This document shows positions 43,892 to 53,915 of a stretch of 64,000 bases of DNA, one piece after another. Origin of the DNA: Alphaproteobacteria bacterium (lineage in GTDB: Bacteria; Pseudomonadota; Alphaproteobacteria; Rhizobiales; Aestuariivirgaceae); contig JAGWTZ010000008.1 of assembly GCA_028868695.1 (NCBI GenBank), positions 1-64,000 on the forward strand. The letters run 5' to 3'. The first letter of the stretch is position 1. Every line of letters begins with the position of its first letter. Both the position numbers and the translations under genes were made by a program. The notes below the pieces were generated by a model. It did no database searches, was not told the DNA's origin, and saw only the letters and a program-made list of their open reading frames with translations.

Positions 43892-46411
43892 TCAGCCCCG
43901 GGCGCTGTCTCCTGGCACCAGGATCTCGCGTTTGCCCTGGCCATTGGGTGCTGAAATGACACCTTCCTGCTCCATGCGCTCAATCAGCGTGGCGGCCTTG
44001 TTGTAACCGACGCCAAGGCGGCGCTGGACATAGGAGGTGGAGACCTTCTTGTCGCGCAGCACAACCTGCACGGCCTGGTCATAGAGATCATCGCCGGAGC
44101 CTCCTTCGCCGCCCGGCAAGGGGCCGCCCTCGCCGCCGCCTTCATCCTCTTCCTCGGTGACGGCCTCGACATATTCGGGCACGCCCTGGGTGCGCAGATG
44201 GTTGGTGATCTTCTCGACCTCGGTGTCGGAGACGAAGGGGCCATGCAGGCGGGTGATGCGGCCGCCGCCGGCCATGTAGAGCATGTCGCCCTGGCCAAGC
44301 AGCTGCTCGGCGCCCTGCTCGCCCAGAATGGTGCGGCTGTCGATCTTGGAGGTGACCTGGAAGGAAATGCGGGTCGGGAAGTTGGCCTTGATGGTGCCGG
44401 TGATCACATCCACCGAGGGGCGCTGGGTTGCCATCACCACATGGATGCCGGCAGCGCGGGCCTTTTGCGCCAGGCTTTGCACCGAGCCTTCAATGTCCTT
44501 GCCTGCGACCAGCATCAGGTCTGCCATCTCGTCGATGACAACGACGATATAAGGCATGTGGGTGAGCTCCACCTGCTGCTCTTCAAAGATCGGCTCGCCG
44601 GTCTCAGCATTGAAGCCGGTCTGGATGGTGCGGTTCATCAAACCGCCCTTGGCCTGCATTTCCGCCACCTTGGCGTTATAGCCGTCGATGTTGCGCACAT
44701 TGCATTTCGACATCTTGGCATAGCGCTCGTTCATTTCACGCACCGCCCATTTGAGGGCGACGACCGCCTTGCGCGGATCGGTGACCACCGGGGCCAGGAG
44801 ATGCGGGATGCCTTCATAGATCGAAAGCTCCAGCATCTTGGGGTCAATCATGATGAGTTTGCACTTGTCGGGTGGCAGGCGGTAGAGCAGCGACAAGATC
44901 AGCGTGTTGATGCCGACCGATTTGCCGGAGCCCGTGGTGCCGGCGATCAGCACATGCGGCATCTTGGCGAGATCGGCAAAGACCGGTTCGCCGCCAATGT
45001 TCTTGCCCAGCGCCACGGTGAGGCCCGTGTGGTTCTTGATGAAGCTGTCAACCGTGAACATCTCGCGCACATAGACGGTTTCGCGCTTGGAGTTCGGCAG
45101 CTCAATGCCGATCACGTTGCGGCCAGCCACCACCGCGACGCGCGCTGAAATGGCGCTCATCGAGCGGGCGATGTCGTCGGCAAGGCTGATGACCCGTGAG
45201 GACTTGATGCCGGGCGCAGGCTCCAGCTCATAGAGGGTCACGACCGGGCCGGGGCGCACATTGATGATCTGGCCGCGCACGCCGAAATCCTCGAGCACGC
45301 TTTCAAGGCGCCTGGCGTTTTCCTCAAGGAACTCCTTCGAGAGCTCGGGCAGCTTGCCGACCTTCTTGGGCTCTGACAGCATGTCCAGATCCGGCAACTC
45401 AAACTTTTTCCTGGCAGGTTTTGCCTTTGGCCTCGGCTGAGGCCTTGCCGGTGCCTTGGTGGCCACGGGTTCATCAAGCTCAGAGTCATCCCCGGCGAAA
45501 TCATCCTCTTCGAAGGCGGCATCCTCCGTGTCATCGGCCGCATCGTCCGTCCACGGAGCATCTTCCTCCGGCTGGTCTTCGATCTCCTCGGGCTGGAGAT
45601 CGCGCTTGCGCAGGCTGAGAGGCGCAAAGCGGCTGAGCACATCTTCGCCCTGATCCTCCATCTGTGGGGTGCGGCGGGTGGCGGGTTTTTGCGGCTTGCG
45701 CTTTGGCCAAAGGCCCGCCAGCCAGGCACCAAAGCCCTGAGACGGCTTGGCGGCCCTTGCCCTTGCTCCCTTTGCTGGCTTGGCGCTGCGGTTCAGCAGG
45801 GTGCCGAACAGGTTGCGCGCCCCGCCATGCAGCGCCGCAGCTTCAACGCCAAGGGCAGGTGGCAGCGACCAGAGACAAAGGGCGAGAAAGGCACAGAACA
45901 GCAGGGCCTGCGCCACCAGGCCCTTAATGCCTACCGAGAGGACTGACAGCAGTGCCGCAGTGATGATTTCGCCCAGGCTGCCGCCGAGCCCGCTGGCCAG
46001 CGGCCAGCTTGCGGGAACAGGCAGCAGCGCGAAAAGGGCCGAGAGGGCAAGGCTTGTGCACAGCCAGAACAGGGTGCGGTTGCGCAAGCTTTCCACGGCT
46101 TCATGCTGGAAGAGCTTTGCTGCCAAGGTGAGCGGAATGAAGACAAAGGCCAGGACGCCGAGCCCCAGCAGCTGGATCAATTCATCCGAGACAATGGCGC
46201 CGGGGCTGCCCAGCCAATTCTCCGGCCGGGTGCCCGTGGCATGGTTGATCGAAGGATCGTTGACCGACCATGAGGCCAGGGACAGGGCGATGGCGATCAC
46301 CAGCGCGCTCAGGGCAAAGCCGGCAAGTTCCATCATCCGCCGCGCCAGAAAACGTTGCAGGGCGGGCGGGATCGCTGATTCGTCAGTATCGTAAGTGTCG
46401 TGCGCAGCCAT
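43892..46411 (-). CDS. ftsK: DNA translocase FtsK
   Basis: An 839-residue protein with four predicted membrane helices in the first 200 residues, an acidic/Pro-rich linker (about 250-360), and a RecA-like motor with Walker [11 protein letters not shown] near residue 493 and Walker [12 protein letters not shown]. The C-terminal gamma winged helix reads KOPS-like polarity sites. It pumps chromosome termini during division. A near-consensus CtrA site (TTAACCCGCCGTAAA, one mismatch) lies about 75 bp upstream. The start at 46411 is ATG; a TTG at 46456 is the alternative. Confidence 0.96.
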   Translation of the reverse strand: MAAHDTYDTDESAIPPALQRFLARRMMELAGFALSALVIAIALSLASWSVNDPSINHATGTRPENWLGSPGAIVSDELIQLLGLGVLAFVFIPLTLAAKLFQHEAVESLRNRTLFWLCTSLALSALFALLPVPASWPLASGLGGSLGEIITAALLSVLSVGIKGLVAQALLFCAFLALCLWSLPPALGVEAAALHGGARNLFGTLLNRSAKPAKGARARAAKPSQGFGAWLAGLWPKRKPQKPATRRTPQMEDQGEDVLSRFAPLSLRKRDLQPEEIEDQPEEDAPWTDDAADDTEDAAFEEDDFAGDDSELDEPVATKAPARPQPRPKAKPARKKFELPDLDMLSEPKKVGKLPELSKEFLEENARRLESVLEDFGVRGQIINVRPGPVVTLYELEPAPGIKSSRVISLADDIARSMSAISARVAVVAGRNVIGIELPNSKRETVYVREMFTVDSFIKNHTGLTVALGKNIGGEPVFADLAKMPHVLIAGTTGSGKSVGINTLILSLLYRLPPDKCKLIMIDPKMLELSIYEGIPHLLAPVVTDPRKAVVALKWAVREMNERYAKMSKCNVRNIDGYNAKVAEMQAKGGLMNRTIQTGFNAETGEPIFEEQQVELTHMPYIVVVIDEMADLMLVAGKDIEGSVQSLAQKARAAGIHVVMATQRPSVDVITGTIKANFPTRISFQVTSKIDSRTILGEQGAEQLLGQGDMLYMAGGGRITRLHGPFVSDTEVEKITNHLRTQGVPEYVEAVTEEEDEGGGEGGPLPGGEGGSGDDLYDQAVQVVLRDKKVSTSYVQRRLGVGYNKAATLIERMEQEGVISAPNGQGKREILVPGDSARG

Positions 46412-46506
46412 GGCCTTCTCCACCCGGCGGGAGGTGCTTGGCCTCCCCGGGTTCAAATTGGTTAATGCCAGTTTGGGGCCAGAGGGTTAACCCGCCGTAA
46501 ATGGAC

Positions 46507-46541
46507 AAAAAAACACCCCCAGCCTTGTGGGCCGGAGGTGT
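46507..46541 (-). terminator. Rho-independent terminator of the glnK-amt operon
   Basis: Read on the minus strand, a 12-bp stem (ACACCTCCGGCC with GGCTGGGGGTGT, two G-U pairs) has a 5-nt loop and is followed by seven Ts. It lies 20 bp downstream of the amt stop. Confidence 0.88.
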
Positions 46542-46561
46542 GCAGTTTCGCTGGGAGGAAT

Positions 46562-48106
46562 TTAGTTGTAGGCGCGCTCGCCGTGTTCGGCGATGTCGAG
46601 GCCTTCGCGTTCGCTCTGCTCGTCAACCCGCAGGCCGACAGTATATTTGCAGATCGTCAGGGCGATGAAGCTGACCACGCCAGAAAGAACAATGGCAGTG
46701 AGCACATCCTGGGCCTGAATCCACAGCTGGGCCGAGGTGGCATAGTCAGCCGCCGAGGTCGAGCCATCTACCGCCAGGTAGTTGGTGAGGCCAACGCCGC
46801 CCAGAGCCGGGTTCACGAAGATGCCGGTGAGGAGCGAGCCCAGCATGCCGCCGATGCCGTGAACGCCGAAGACGTCCAGGGCGTCGTCATAGCCGAACAT
46901 CGGCTTCAGCATGGTGACAGCGGCAAGGCACACGAAACCTGCCGCAAGGCCGACAACAATGGCACCCATGGGGCCCACGAAGCCGCAGGCAGGGGTGATG
47001 GCCACGAGACCAGCAACCGCACCCGAAGCCGCACCCAGCAGCGAGGCGTGCTTGCGCGTCACCCATTCACCCGCGGTCCAGGCCAGGGCAGCGCCCGCCG
47101 TGCCGAGGATGGTGTTGAGGAAGGCAAGGGCCGCACCGCCATTGGCTTCAAGGTTGGAGCCGGCGTTGAAGCCGAACCAGCCCACGAAGAGCAGGCCGGT
47201 GCCCAGCAGCGTCACAACCAGGTTGTGGGGGGCCATGGGTTCCTTGTTCAGGCCAACGCGCTTGCCGACCATGAGGGCGGCCACAAGTCCGGCCACACCG
47301 GCATTGATGTGCACGACAGAGCCACCGGCAAAGTCAAGCGCACCCTTGTTGAAGAGCGAGCCATTGGTTGCGGCAACCATGTCACTGTAGGAGGACAGGG
47401 CAGCGGCGATCTTGTCCTTGTCGGCACCAGCGGCAGCGAGCGCATCAAGGGCTGTCTTGGCATTGGCGTCGCCCACGCAAGACTTCACCATGTCGGCAGC
47501 AGCGGCCGAGAGCGTGTAGCAATCCGGGCCAGCCCACCACCAGACCATGTGGGCCATGGGCAGGTAGGAGAAGCAGAACCAGATGAACATGAAGATCAGC
47601 ACGGCCGAGAACTTCATGCGCTCGGCATAGGCGCCGATGATCAGGGCCGGCGTGATGCAGGCAAAGGTCATCTGGAAGATCACATAGACATATTCAGGCA
47701 GGTAAACGCCCTTGGAGAAGGTGGCCGCCAAGGTGCTGGGGTTCACGCCAGCGAGGAAGGCCTTGGAGAAGCCGCCGACATAGGGGGCAAGGGCGCCGGT
47801 GCCATTGGTGAAGGCCACGGAATAACCGAACAGCACCCAGAGGATGGCCACCATGCAGAAGACGGTGGTGGTTTGCATCAGGATGGAAAGCACGTTCTTT
47901 GAACGCACAAGGCCGCCATAGAACAGGGCAAGGCCCGGATAGGTCATCATCACCACAAGGGCCGTGGCGACGAGCATCCAGGCGGTGTCGCCCTTGTTGG
48001 GCACGGGGGCATCGGCGAAAGCCTGGGTCGCGCCTGCCAAGGTGAGGCCCACGGCGCCCAGCAGGGGCGGGATGATCCGCCTTCCGGCTTTTTCGAGTCT
48101 TATCAT
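46562..48106 (-). CDS. amt: Ammonium transporter Amt
   Basis: About 514 residues with a signal sequence (ending near Ala-Phe-Ala-Asp) and 11 predicted helices. Amt motifs include DTAWMLVATALV, the conserved FYGGLVR, and GGSVVHINAGVAGLV. An insertion rich in Ala/Asp near residues 160-215 sits between helices. It imports ammonium and is blocked by unmodified GlnK. An AAAGG element 7 bp before the ATG at 48106 favours this start over one at 48124. It lies downstream of glnK in the usual glnK-amt pair. Confidence 0.95.
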   Translation of the reverse strand: MIRLEKAGRRIIPPLLGAVGLTLAGATQAFADAPVPNKGDTAWMLVATALVVMMTYPGLALFYGGLVRSKNVLSILMQTTTVFCMVAILWVLFGYSVAFTNGTGALAPYVGGFSKAFLAGVNPSTLAATFSKGVYLPEYVYVIFQMTFACITPALIIGAYAERMKFSAVLIFMFIWFCFSYLPMAHMVWWWAGPDCYTLSAAAADMVKSCVGDANAKTALDALAAAGADKDKIAAALSSYSDMVAATNGSLFNKGALDFAGGSVVHINAGVAGLVAALMVGKRVGLNKEPMAPHNLVVTLLGTGLLFVGWFGFNAGSNLEANGGAALAFLNTILGTAGAALAWTAGEWVTRKHASLLGAASGAVAGLVAITPACGFVGPMGAIVVGLAAGFVCLAAVTMLKPMFGYDDALDVFGVHGIGGMLGSLLTGIFVNPALGGVGLTNYLAVDGSTSAADYATSAQLWIQAQDVLTAIVLSGVVSFIALTICKYTVGLRVDEQSEREGLDIAEHGERAYN

Positions 48107-48148
48107 TGTTTTACCTTTCATCATTTTTGCAATGTTTGAAATGAGGGA

Positions 48149-48502
<354 letters not shown>

Positions 48503-48521
48503 CTAATCCGGGGGGAAGGCA

Positions 48522-48537
48522 CTCAAGCGCCATGCCA
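48522..48537 (-). promoter_or_regulatory. Weak sigma-54-like promoter upstream of glnK
   Basis: On the minus strand TGGCATGGCGCTTGAG resembles TGGCAC-N5-TTGCA, with GG and TTG at the right spacing. The invariant C of the -12 element is replaced by A. Nitrogen-regulated glnK genes commonly use sigma-54; this copy is only suggestive and no clear NtrC site was found. Confidence 0.3.
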
Positions 48538-48732
48538 GTTCGGCAAGAATCTTATCGCATTGATTTTGCAACGCTTTATCGTAGCGAAGGAAATCTGCCC
48601 AAAAATGTTTGCCTGATATTTGGTCATAGATTAACGCCTGCATATATTTTAATCAGATCGGGGCTGCCCTGCGACCTTGAGGAGCGCAAGTGCCGTTTCC
48701 CCGGTTTGCCGATGTGGAGTAACCTTGCGCGC

Positions 48733-49959
48733 ATGATCCGGTTTGACGTTTTGATTGTGGGTGGCGGGCTCAATGGCCTGGCCATGGCGCTGGCCCTGGG
48801 TGGCAAGGCCTGCCGGCGGCCACTCAAGGTTGGCGTGGTTGAGAAGGGTGATCCGCGCTGGTTTGCAGATCCGGCTCATGACTCCCGCGCCACGGCCCTC
48901 ACCGCCGCCTCCATTGCCATGCTGCAGGCGATGGGAGCGTGGCCTGCGATGGCAGGGCTGACGCAGCCGATGCGCAAGGTGATTGTTACCGATGGCAAAA
49001 GCCCGGAGGCACGGCCGCCGCTGCTTTCATTCCTCAACGAGGGCGAAATGGCACCCGCCGTGTTCTTTGAGAATCACGTGATCTTCAAGGCGCTGCTCGA
49101 ACAGATTGAGGCAAGCCCGTCAATCAGCATCCTGACTGGTCAGGCGGTGGCGCGTTTTTCTTTTGGGCCGGGTTTGGCGAGCCTGGTGCTTGAGAATGGC
49201 CAAGAGCTAAAGGCCGCGTTGATCATCGGGTCTGATGGCCGGGGCTCTCCTGCCCGGCAAGCTGCGGGCATTGGCTTGGACCGCTGGCCCTATGAGCAAT
49301 CGGCCATCACTCTGACAGTCGGCCATGAATTGCCGCATGACGGCTGTGCTGAAGAGCATTTCAATCCCGATGGCGTGTTTGCCATCCTGCCGCTTTCGGG
49401 AAACCGCTCCTCACTGGTTTGGACCGAACCACATGAAAAGGCCAAGGCACTTTGCGCCCTGCCGGATGCGGAATTTCTTGGCGAACTCTCCAGCCGCTTT
49501 GGCAGCCATCGCGGCAGGCTTAGCCTGCTTACGCCGCACCATGCCTATCCGCTGGCGATGCAGCTGGCCAAAAGCTTTACCGCCCCGCGCCTGGCGCTGA
49601 TCGGCGATGCCGCGCATGTGGTGCACCCGCTGGCCGGGCTGGGGCTCAATCTCGGGTTCAAGGATTCAGCGGCCTTGGCTGATTGCGTGATGGAAGCCAG
49701 CGCCCTGGGCCAGGACATCGGCGGCGGCGCGGTGCTGGAGGCCTATGAGCGCTGGCGGCGCTTTGACACGCTCACCACCGCGGCGATGATGCATGGGTTG
49801 CACGGGCTGTTCGCCAACAACAATGAAAGCTTGCGCCTGTTGCGCGATGCCGGCCTGCGCATGGTGGACAAGATCGCGCCACTGAAGCGCCTGTTCCAGC
49901 AGGAAGCCTCGGGACTTGGCGGGGCATTGCCGCGGCTGATGCGCGGGCTTGCTGCCTAG
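48733..49959 (+). CDS. UbiH/UbiF/Coq6-type FAD-dependent hydroxylase
   Basis: A 408-residue flavin monooxygenase. The N-terminal FAD motif is VLIVGGGLNGLAMALAL near residue 5, DSRATAL near 47 is the Ubi-specific segment, and the second FAD motif is ALIGDAAHVVHPLAGLGLNLGF near 290. It probably hydroxylates the ubiquinone ring, but the position cannot be told by eye. The start is set at MIRFDVLIVG because upstream in-frame codons give a non-homologous tail in the glnK promoter region. Confidence 0.88.
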   Translation: MIRFDVLIVGGGLNGLAMALALGGKACRRPLKVGVVEKGDPRWFADPAHDSRATALTAASIAMLQAMGAWPAMAGLTQPMRKVIVTDGKSPEARPPLLSFLNEGEMAPAVFFENHVIFKALLEQIEASPSISILTGQAVARFSFGPGLASLVLENGQELKAALIIGSDGRGSPARQAAGIGLDRWPYEQSAITLTVGHELPHDGCAEEHFNPDGVFAILPLSGNRSSLVWTEPHEKAKALCALPDAEFLGELSSRFGSHRGRLSLLTPHHAYPLAMQLAKSFTAPRLALIGDAAHVVHPLAGLGLNLGFKDSAALADCVMEASALGQDIGGGAVLEAYERWRRFDTLTTAAMMHGLHGLFANNNESLRLLRDAGLRMVDKIAPLKRLFQQEASGLGGALPRLMRGLAA

Positions 49960-49971
49960 GCCGACAGGGCC

Positions 49972-50331
49972 TCAAGGATCGCGGCTGCGGCCCTCAGCCT
50001 TGAGCTTGCCAAGATAGGCCTGCCAGATGGTTTCCTTTTCGCGGCCCAGCTTGGCCAGATAGGCCCAGGTGTAGATGCCGGTGGAATGGCCATCGCTGAA
50101 CAGCAGGCGCGCGGCATAGGTGCCCACCGGTTCGACGCCGGTGATCGTAACCAGGCGCTTGCCGAAGACCAGTTGCTCCTGGCCAGGCCCATGGCCCTTC
50201 ACTTCAGCACTTGGGCTTTCGACGCGCAGCAATTCTGCCGGCAACGCGTGGAGGGTGCCATCATCAAAACTGACACTCAGCAAGCGGCCGCCATCGCCAA
50301 GCCTGATTTCGGTGGGCCAGGCTTCAGTCAC
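49972..50331 (-). CDS. DUF971 (gamma-butyrobetaine hydroxylase N-terminal-like) protein
   Basis: A 119-residue protein of the small DUF971 family, with the [17 protein letters not shown] and [12 protein letters not shown] motifs. Homologues occur fused to or beside iron-sulfur and P-loop proteins, without a settled biochemical role. The start is a GTG that overlaps the trm112-like gene by 8 bp. It is the last gene of a minus-strand chain starting near 52073. Confidence 0.8.
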   Translation of the reverse strand: MTEAWPTEIRLGDGGRLLSVSFDDGTLHALPAELLRVESPSAEVKGHGPGQEQLVFGKRLVTITGVEPVGTYAARLLFSDGHSTGIYTWAYLAKLGREKETIWQAYLGKLKAEGRSRDP

Positions 50332-50515
50332 GCGACAGCTCGCGCGCTTCACCCGGCAGCATGATCGGAATGCCATCGCGGATCGGATAGGCAAGGCCGG
50401 AGACGGGAGACACAAGCTCCTGCCGCTCGGCATCATAGGTCAGGGCTGTCTTGGTCACCGGGCAGACGAGAACTTCTAGAAGCTTTGGGTCAGTCTGGCG
50501 TTGCTGGGCCATCAT
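50324..50515 (-). CDS. Trm112-like small protein
   Basis: A 63-residue protein with the [11 protein letters not shown] motif near residue 12 and the C-terminal [17 protein letters not shown] typical of Trm112/YcaR-like proteins. Only one Cys remains, so it cannot bind zinc in the usual four-Cys way. Related proteins help methyltransferases fold or appear with peptidoglycan and lipid genes. The ATG overlaps the Lon-domain gene by 4 bp (ATGA). Confidence 0.85.
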   Translation of the reverse strand: MMAQQRQTDPKLLEVLVCPVTKTALTYDAERQELVSPVSGLAYPIRDGIPIMLPGEARELSRD

Positions 50516-51171
50516 TGCATCCTTGTGGAATTGCCACCGAGGGATTTCTTGAGCGCCAGCTCGGTGAGGGCCACCAGAACCTCGGCGCGGGATTTCAAAT
50601 CCGGCGCTTCCAGCAGCGCCTGTTTCTCGCGCGGCGGATAAGGTGCGAGAAGTGAAAGCGTGTTGACCAGCACCTCGGTGGTGACGCTGTTCACCTCTTC
50701 CCAATTGGTGGTCATGTTGTTGGCTTCAAGATATTGCCGGAAGGCCTCGATCAACTGTTCCCGGTTGACACTGGGCGCGCCGGTGCCGGAGACGAGATCA
50801 ACCGCGAAGGGCTTGTAATCCACCACGGCCTGGCGGAACGGTGTTGCCACGCGCGGCTCGCGCTTCACCACAAACCGGCAGATGCCCGTCAAGGTGATGA
50901 GCAAGCGGCCATCATCACTCTCGGAATAGGAGGTGATGCGCCCCGCACAGCCGATTTTCTCCAGCTTGGGCTTTTCGGCCTTGCTGTCCGGCAGCGGCTG
51001 GATAATGCCGATGATGCGTTCAGAAGCCATGGCGGCTTCCACCATGGCGAGATAACGCGGTTCAAAAATGTTCAAGGGCAGGTCTGTGCGCGGCAGCAGC
51101 AAGGCGCCGGACAGGGGGAACAGGGCAATCTGCCCCGGAAGATCAGCAGGCTTTTGGTAGCGTCCAGTCAT
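50512..51171 (-). CDS. Lon N-terminal substrate-binding domain protein
   Basis: A 219-residue stand-alone Lon-N (LON_substr_bdg) protein, with [26 protein letters not shown] near residue 15. It lacks the Lon ATPase and protease, so a role in substrate recognition is only a guess. It starts at the thioredoxin-like stop (TAATG) and continues into trm112, so all four genes are probably translated in a coupled fashion. Confidence 0.88.
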   Translation of the reverse strand: MTGRYQKPADLPGQIALFPLSGALLLPRTDLPLNIFEPRYLAMVEAAMASERIIGIIQPLPDSKAEKPKLEKIGCAGRITSYSESDDGRLLITLTGICRFVVKREPRVATPFRQAVVDYKPFAVDLVSGTGAPSVNREQLIEAFRQYLEANNMTTNWEEVNSVTTEVLVNTLSLLAPYPPREKQALLEAPDLKSRAEVLVALTELALKKSLGGNSTRMQ

Positions 51172-52073
51172 TATGAAAAGAGCACGGATGAAAGCTTGCG
51201 GCGGCCCGCCAGCGTGGCTTCATCCTTGGGGCCCCACTGTTCAAAATAGGTGACAAGCTGCTTGCGCGCGCCATCGTCCTTGAAGGTGCGGTCCTTTTTG
51301 ATGACATAAACCAGCTGGTCAATGGCTTCGAGGCGCTTGCCAGTTCCGTTCAGGAGATTGGCGAGTTCGAGGCGCGCCTTATGGTCATTGGGGTTGGCGG
51401 CAATGGCGGCCTCCAGCTTGCTGATGCCGGACGTGTCGACAGGGTTCAACAGCAACTCCAGCGCGGCCTTGGCGGTGACGATGTTGGCATCGCCGGCCTT
51501 GTCGGCGGGACAGGCGGCAAGGGTTGCCTTGGCGGCCTCAAGCTGCTGCAGTTCCATCTCCGCCCTGGCCTTCAGGGCATAGGCCTCGGTGGCGGTGGGT
51601 TCGGCCTCCAGGATCTGGCTGGTGATATCAAGCACCGCCTCAAAATCACCAGCGGCGAAACCGTCGCGGGCCATCTGCAGTGCGGCTTCAATCTGCGCGG
51701 CGCGGCCACCCATGGTGCCAAGCCGGCCAATGAACTGGCGCACCTGCGATTCAGGCACAGCACCCATGAAGCCATCCACCGGGCGGCCATCGACAAAGGC
51801 AAAGACTGCCGGAATGGATTGCACACGCATCTGGCTGGCGATCTCGGGGTTCTGGTCAATGTCCACCTTGACCAGCTTCACCTTGCCCTTGGCTTCGCGC
51901 ACCAGCTTTTCCAGCGTGGGGCCAAGGGTTTTGCAAGGGCCGCACCAAGGCGCCCAGAAATCAACAATCACCGGCACGGATTTCGAGGCTTCGACCACAT
52001 CTGCCATGAAGGTCTTGGTGGTGGAATCCTTGATCAGGTTCTGGTCGGGGGCGTTGGCGGCAAGCATGTTCAT
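51171..52073 (-). CDS. Thioredoxin-TPR protein (CnoX/YbbN-like)
   Basis: A 300-residue protein. The N-terminal thioredoxin domain carries the active-site WCGPC at residues 43-47, and the C-terminal half (about 130-300) is a TPR-like helical region. E. coli CnoX has a degenerate SXXC site, whereas this protein keeps the redox-active CXXC, so it may act as both chaperone and oxidoreductase. It leads the overlapping operon with the Lon-N, Trm112-like and DUF971 genes. Confidence 0.9.
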   Translation of the reverse strand: MNMLAANAPDQNLIKDSTTKTFMADVVEASKSVPVIVDFWAPWCGPCKTLGPTLEKLVREAKGKVKLVKVDIDQNPEIASQMRVQSIPAVFAFVDGRPVDGFMGAVPESQVRQFIGRLGTMGGRAAQIEAALQMARDGFAAGDFEAVLDITSQILEAEPTATEAYALKARAEMELQQLEAAKATLAACPADKAGDANIVTAKAALELLLNPVDTSGISKLEAAIAANPNDHKARLELANLLNGTGKRLEAIDQLVYVIKKDRTFKDDGARKQLVTYFEQWGPKDEATLAGRRKLSSVLFS

Positions 52074-52084
52074 GATCTTAAATC

Positions 52085-52585
52085 TCAGGCGGGTTCACTG
52101 ACGGCCACGACGCGCGGCTGATGGCCGGTGGCGCGGATGAAGGTTTGGAGATCCCCTGCGGAAATGGTCGTCGTTGCGTCATTCTTCAAGGGGTGGAAGT
52201 TGAGCATGGCGTGGCGCATCATTGCCTCATCAAGGATGACATTGGTGCGGGCTTCCTTGTCATTGATCAGGCCGAAGGGGGTGACGGAGCCCGGCTCCAC
52301 GCCCAGGATCTCCATCAGCAGCTCCGGCTTGCCGAAGGTCAGGCGCTTGGAGCCAATCCGGTCCTTGGCGGCCTTCAGATCAATGCGCGCATCCTCCAGC
52401 GCCACGATCAGCCACAGCGCGCCCTTCTCGTCCTTGCAGAACAGGTTCTTGCAATGTCCACCGGGAATTGCATCATGGACCTTCCTGGCTTCCTCGACGG
52501 TGAAGACGGGAATATGCTCAGTGGTTGTGGTGGCGATGCCCAGTTTTTCAAACAGGGCATAGAGGTCTTGGCGGCTGGCTGGCAT
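52085..52585 (-). CDS. ProX/YbaK-type prolyl-tRNA editing deacylase
   Basis: A 166-residue protein of the INS superfamily related to YbaK and ProX. It has the GHCKNLFCKDEKG motif with the conserved Lys near residue 46, and the SVTPFGLINDKEA segment near 102. It hydrolyses Ala mischarged on tRNA-Pro in trans. It stands 11 bp from the thioredoxin-like gene start on the same strand, so it could be the first gene of that operon. Confidence 0.88.
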   Translation of the reverse strand: MPASRQDLYALFEKLGIATTTTEHIPVFTVEEARKVHDAIPGGHCKNLFCKDEKGALWLIVALEDARIDLKAAKDRIGSKRLTFGKPELLMEILGVEPGSVTPFGLINDKEARTNVILDEAMMRHAMLNFHPLKNDATTTISAGDLQTFIRATGHQPRVVAVSEPA

Positions 52586-52704
52586 GGGGTTTTTGGCTGT
52601 TCAGGGGCGGTTTACTGGATTTGAAATCTCGCTATTGCATTTATGCGGCGCTTGGGCAATAAGGCACCCGTTCGGCCCGGACTTCATGTGGGCGGAACCG
52701 CTTA

Positions 52705-52779
52705 GCGGGCGTAGCTCAGGGGTAGAGCATAACCTTGCCAAGGTTAGGGTCGCGCGTTCGATTCGCGTCGCCCGCTCCA
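52705..52779 (+). tRNA. tRNA-Gly (anticodon GCC)
   Basis: A 75-base cloverleaf including an encoded CCA: acceptor GCGGGCG paired with CGCCCGC, D arm GCTC...GAGC, anticodon arm CCTTGCCAAGG with GCC, and T arm GCGCGTTCGATTCGCG. Discriminator T. Its 3' end is about 30 bp from the phoR start. Confidence 0.95.
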
Positions 52780-52810
52780 ATTTTCCAAATTGGTTTCCGG
52801 TCAGGGACAG

Positions 52811-53821
52811 ATGATGATGGCGACGGCAGAACTCATTGCAGCTTTGCCGGATGCTGCCTTGGTCATCGGCGCCGATGGCGTGGTTTCCGCAGCCAATGCG
52901 CCAGCACAGGAAGCGCTGCAAATTCCTCCCCAGGGACTGATCGCCACCACCCTCATCCGCCATTCCGGCTTTGTGAACGCGCTTGGCGAGGCGCGGCAGG
53001 CGGGGCAGCCCGTCACCACCGACATTGAAATTCAAGGCCGGCCGCCCAGGCAATTTAGCGCCCATCTTGCCCCTATCGGCAAGGGGCCGGAGATTCTTGT
53101 GGTGCTGCGCGATCTCACGCGTGAACAGCGCATTGAGCGCATGCGTTCAGACTTTGTGGCCAATGCAAGCCATGAGATGCGCACGCCGCTGGCCGCCATC
53201 ATTGGCACCATCGAAACGCTGCAGGGCCCAGCGAGGAATGACGCCAAGGCGCGCGAGACCTTCCTTGAAACCATGCTGCTTCAGGCCCGCCGCATGAAGC
53301 GCCTGATTGACGACCTTTTGACGCTGAGCCGCATTGAACTCAATGAACACGTGCGCCCCAATGCGCGGGTTGATTTGCTCGACGTGGTGCGCCAGGCCAA
53401 GAGCAACCTGATGGCACTGGCCAAGGAAAGCAATGTCGACTTGAAGACCGAAGCTTCACGCTCGACGCTGGTGGCCGGTGACGCCGATGAACTGCTGCAG
53501 GTGACACAGAACCTGATTGAGAATGCCATCAAATATGGCGGTGGCGGCGGCGCGGTTGAAATCACCTGCCTTGAGCAGAAGGGCTCTGGCGTGCTGCGCG
53601 TGCAGGACTTTGGCCGCGGCATTGCCGAAGACCATATCCCACGGCTGACCGAGCGTTTTTACCGCGTTTCCACCCAGGAAAGCCGGGCGCGCGGTGGCAC
53701 CGGGCTGGGGCTTGCCATCGTCAAGCACATCATCTCCCGGCACCGCGGGAAACTTGAGATCAGCTCCCAATTGGGCAAGGGCAGCACCTTCTCAGTGCAT
53801 ATTCCCCGTTATGTTTCATAA
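52811..53821 (+). CDS. phoR: PhoR-type phosphate sensor histidine kinase lacking a membrane anchor
   Basis: About 336 residues: an N-terminal PAS-like domain (about 1-100), HisKA with His121 in NASHEMRTPL, and HATPase with NLIENAIKYG, DFGRGI and GTGLGLAI. Phosphate control is shown by the pstSCAB-phoU-phoB genes downstream. Typical PhoR proteins carry one or two N-terminal membrane helices; none is seen here, and the tRNA gene just upstream leaves no room. CAGGGA precedes a cluster of ATG codons at 52811, 52814 and 52817; a TTG at 52790 is also in frame. Confidence 0.85.
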   Translation: MMMATAELIAALPDAALVIGADGVVSAANAPAQEALQIPPQGLIATTLIRHSGFVNALGEARQAGQPVTTDIEIQGRPPRQFSAHLAPIGKGPEILVVLRDLTREQRIERMRSDFVANASHEMRTPLAAIIGTIETLQGPARNDAKARETFLETMLLQARRMKRLIDDLLTLSRIELNEHVRPNARVDLLDVVRQAKSNLMALAKESNVDLKTEASRSTLVAGDADELLQVTQNLIENAIKYGGGGGAVEITCLEQKGSGVLRVQDFGRGIAEDHIPRLTERFYRVSTQESRARGGTGLGLAIVKHIISRHRGKLEISSQLGKGSTFSVHIPRYVS

Positions 53822-53828
53822 TCTTACA

Positions 53829-53868
53829 TTGTCATTTCATCGTCATCTCGCTGTCGCATAAGTCTCAC
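53829..53868 (+). promoter_or_regulatory. Pho box array upstream of pstS
   Basis: Four degenerate 7-bp repeats, TTGTCAT, TCGTCAT, CTGTCGC and GTCTCAC, start at 53829, 53840, 53851 and 53862, exactly 11 bp apart, the layout of tandem PhoB sites (CTGTCAT-N4-CTGTCAT). They lie 48-87 bp before the pstS start. Confidence 0.75.
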
Positions 53869-53915
53869 GCAACAGCCCTAAGCCCGGCTGGGTCAAACGA
53901 CATGGAGATTTTGAT

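Noticed and set aside
46538-47902. 454-codon open frame on the plus strand opposite amt
   Set aside because: Low-complexity Gly/His/Arg-rich translation with no domain; it mirrors the codon bias of amt on the other strand.
48532-48732. 67-codon N-terminal extension of the UbiH-type gene
   Set aside because: It would cover the glnK promoter region and precedes the conserved FAD motif that normally begins the protein.
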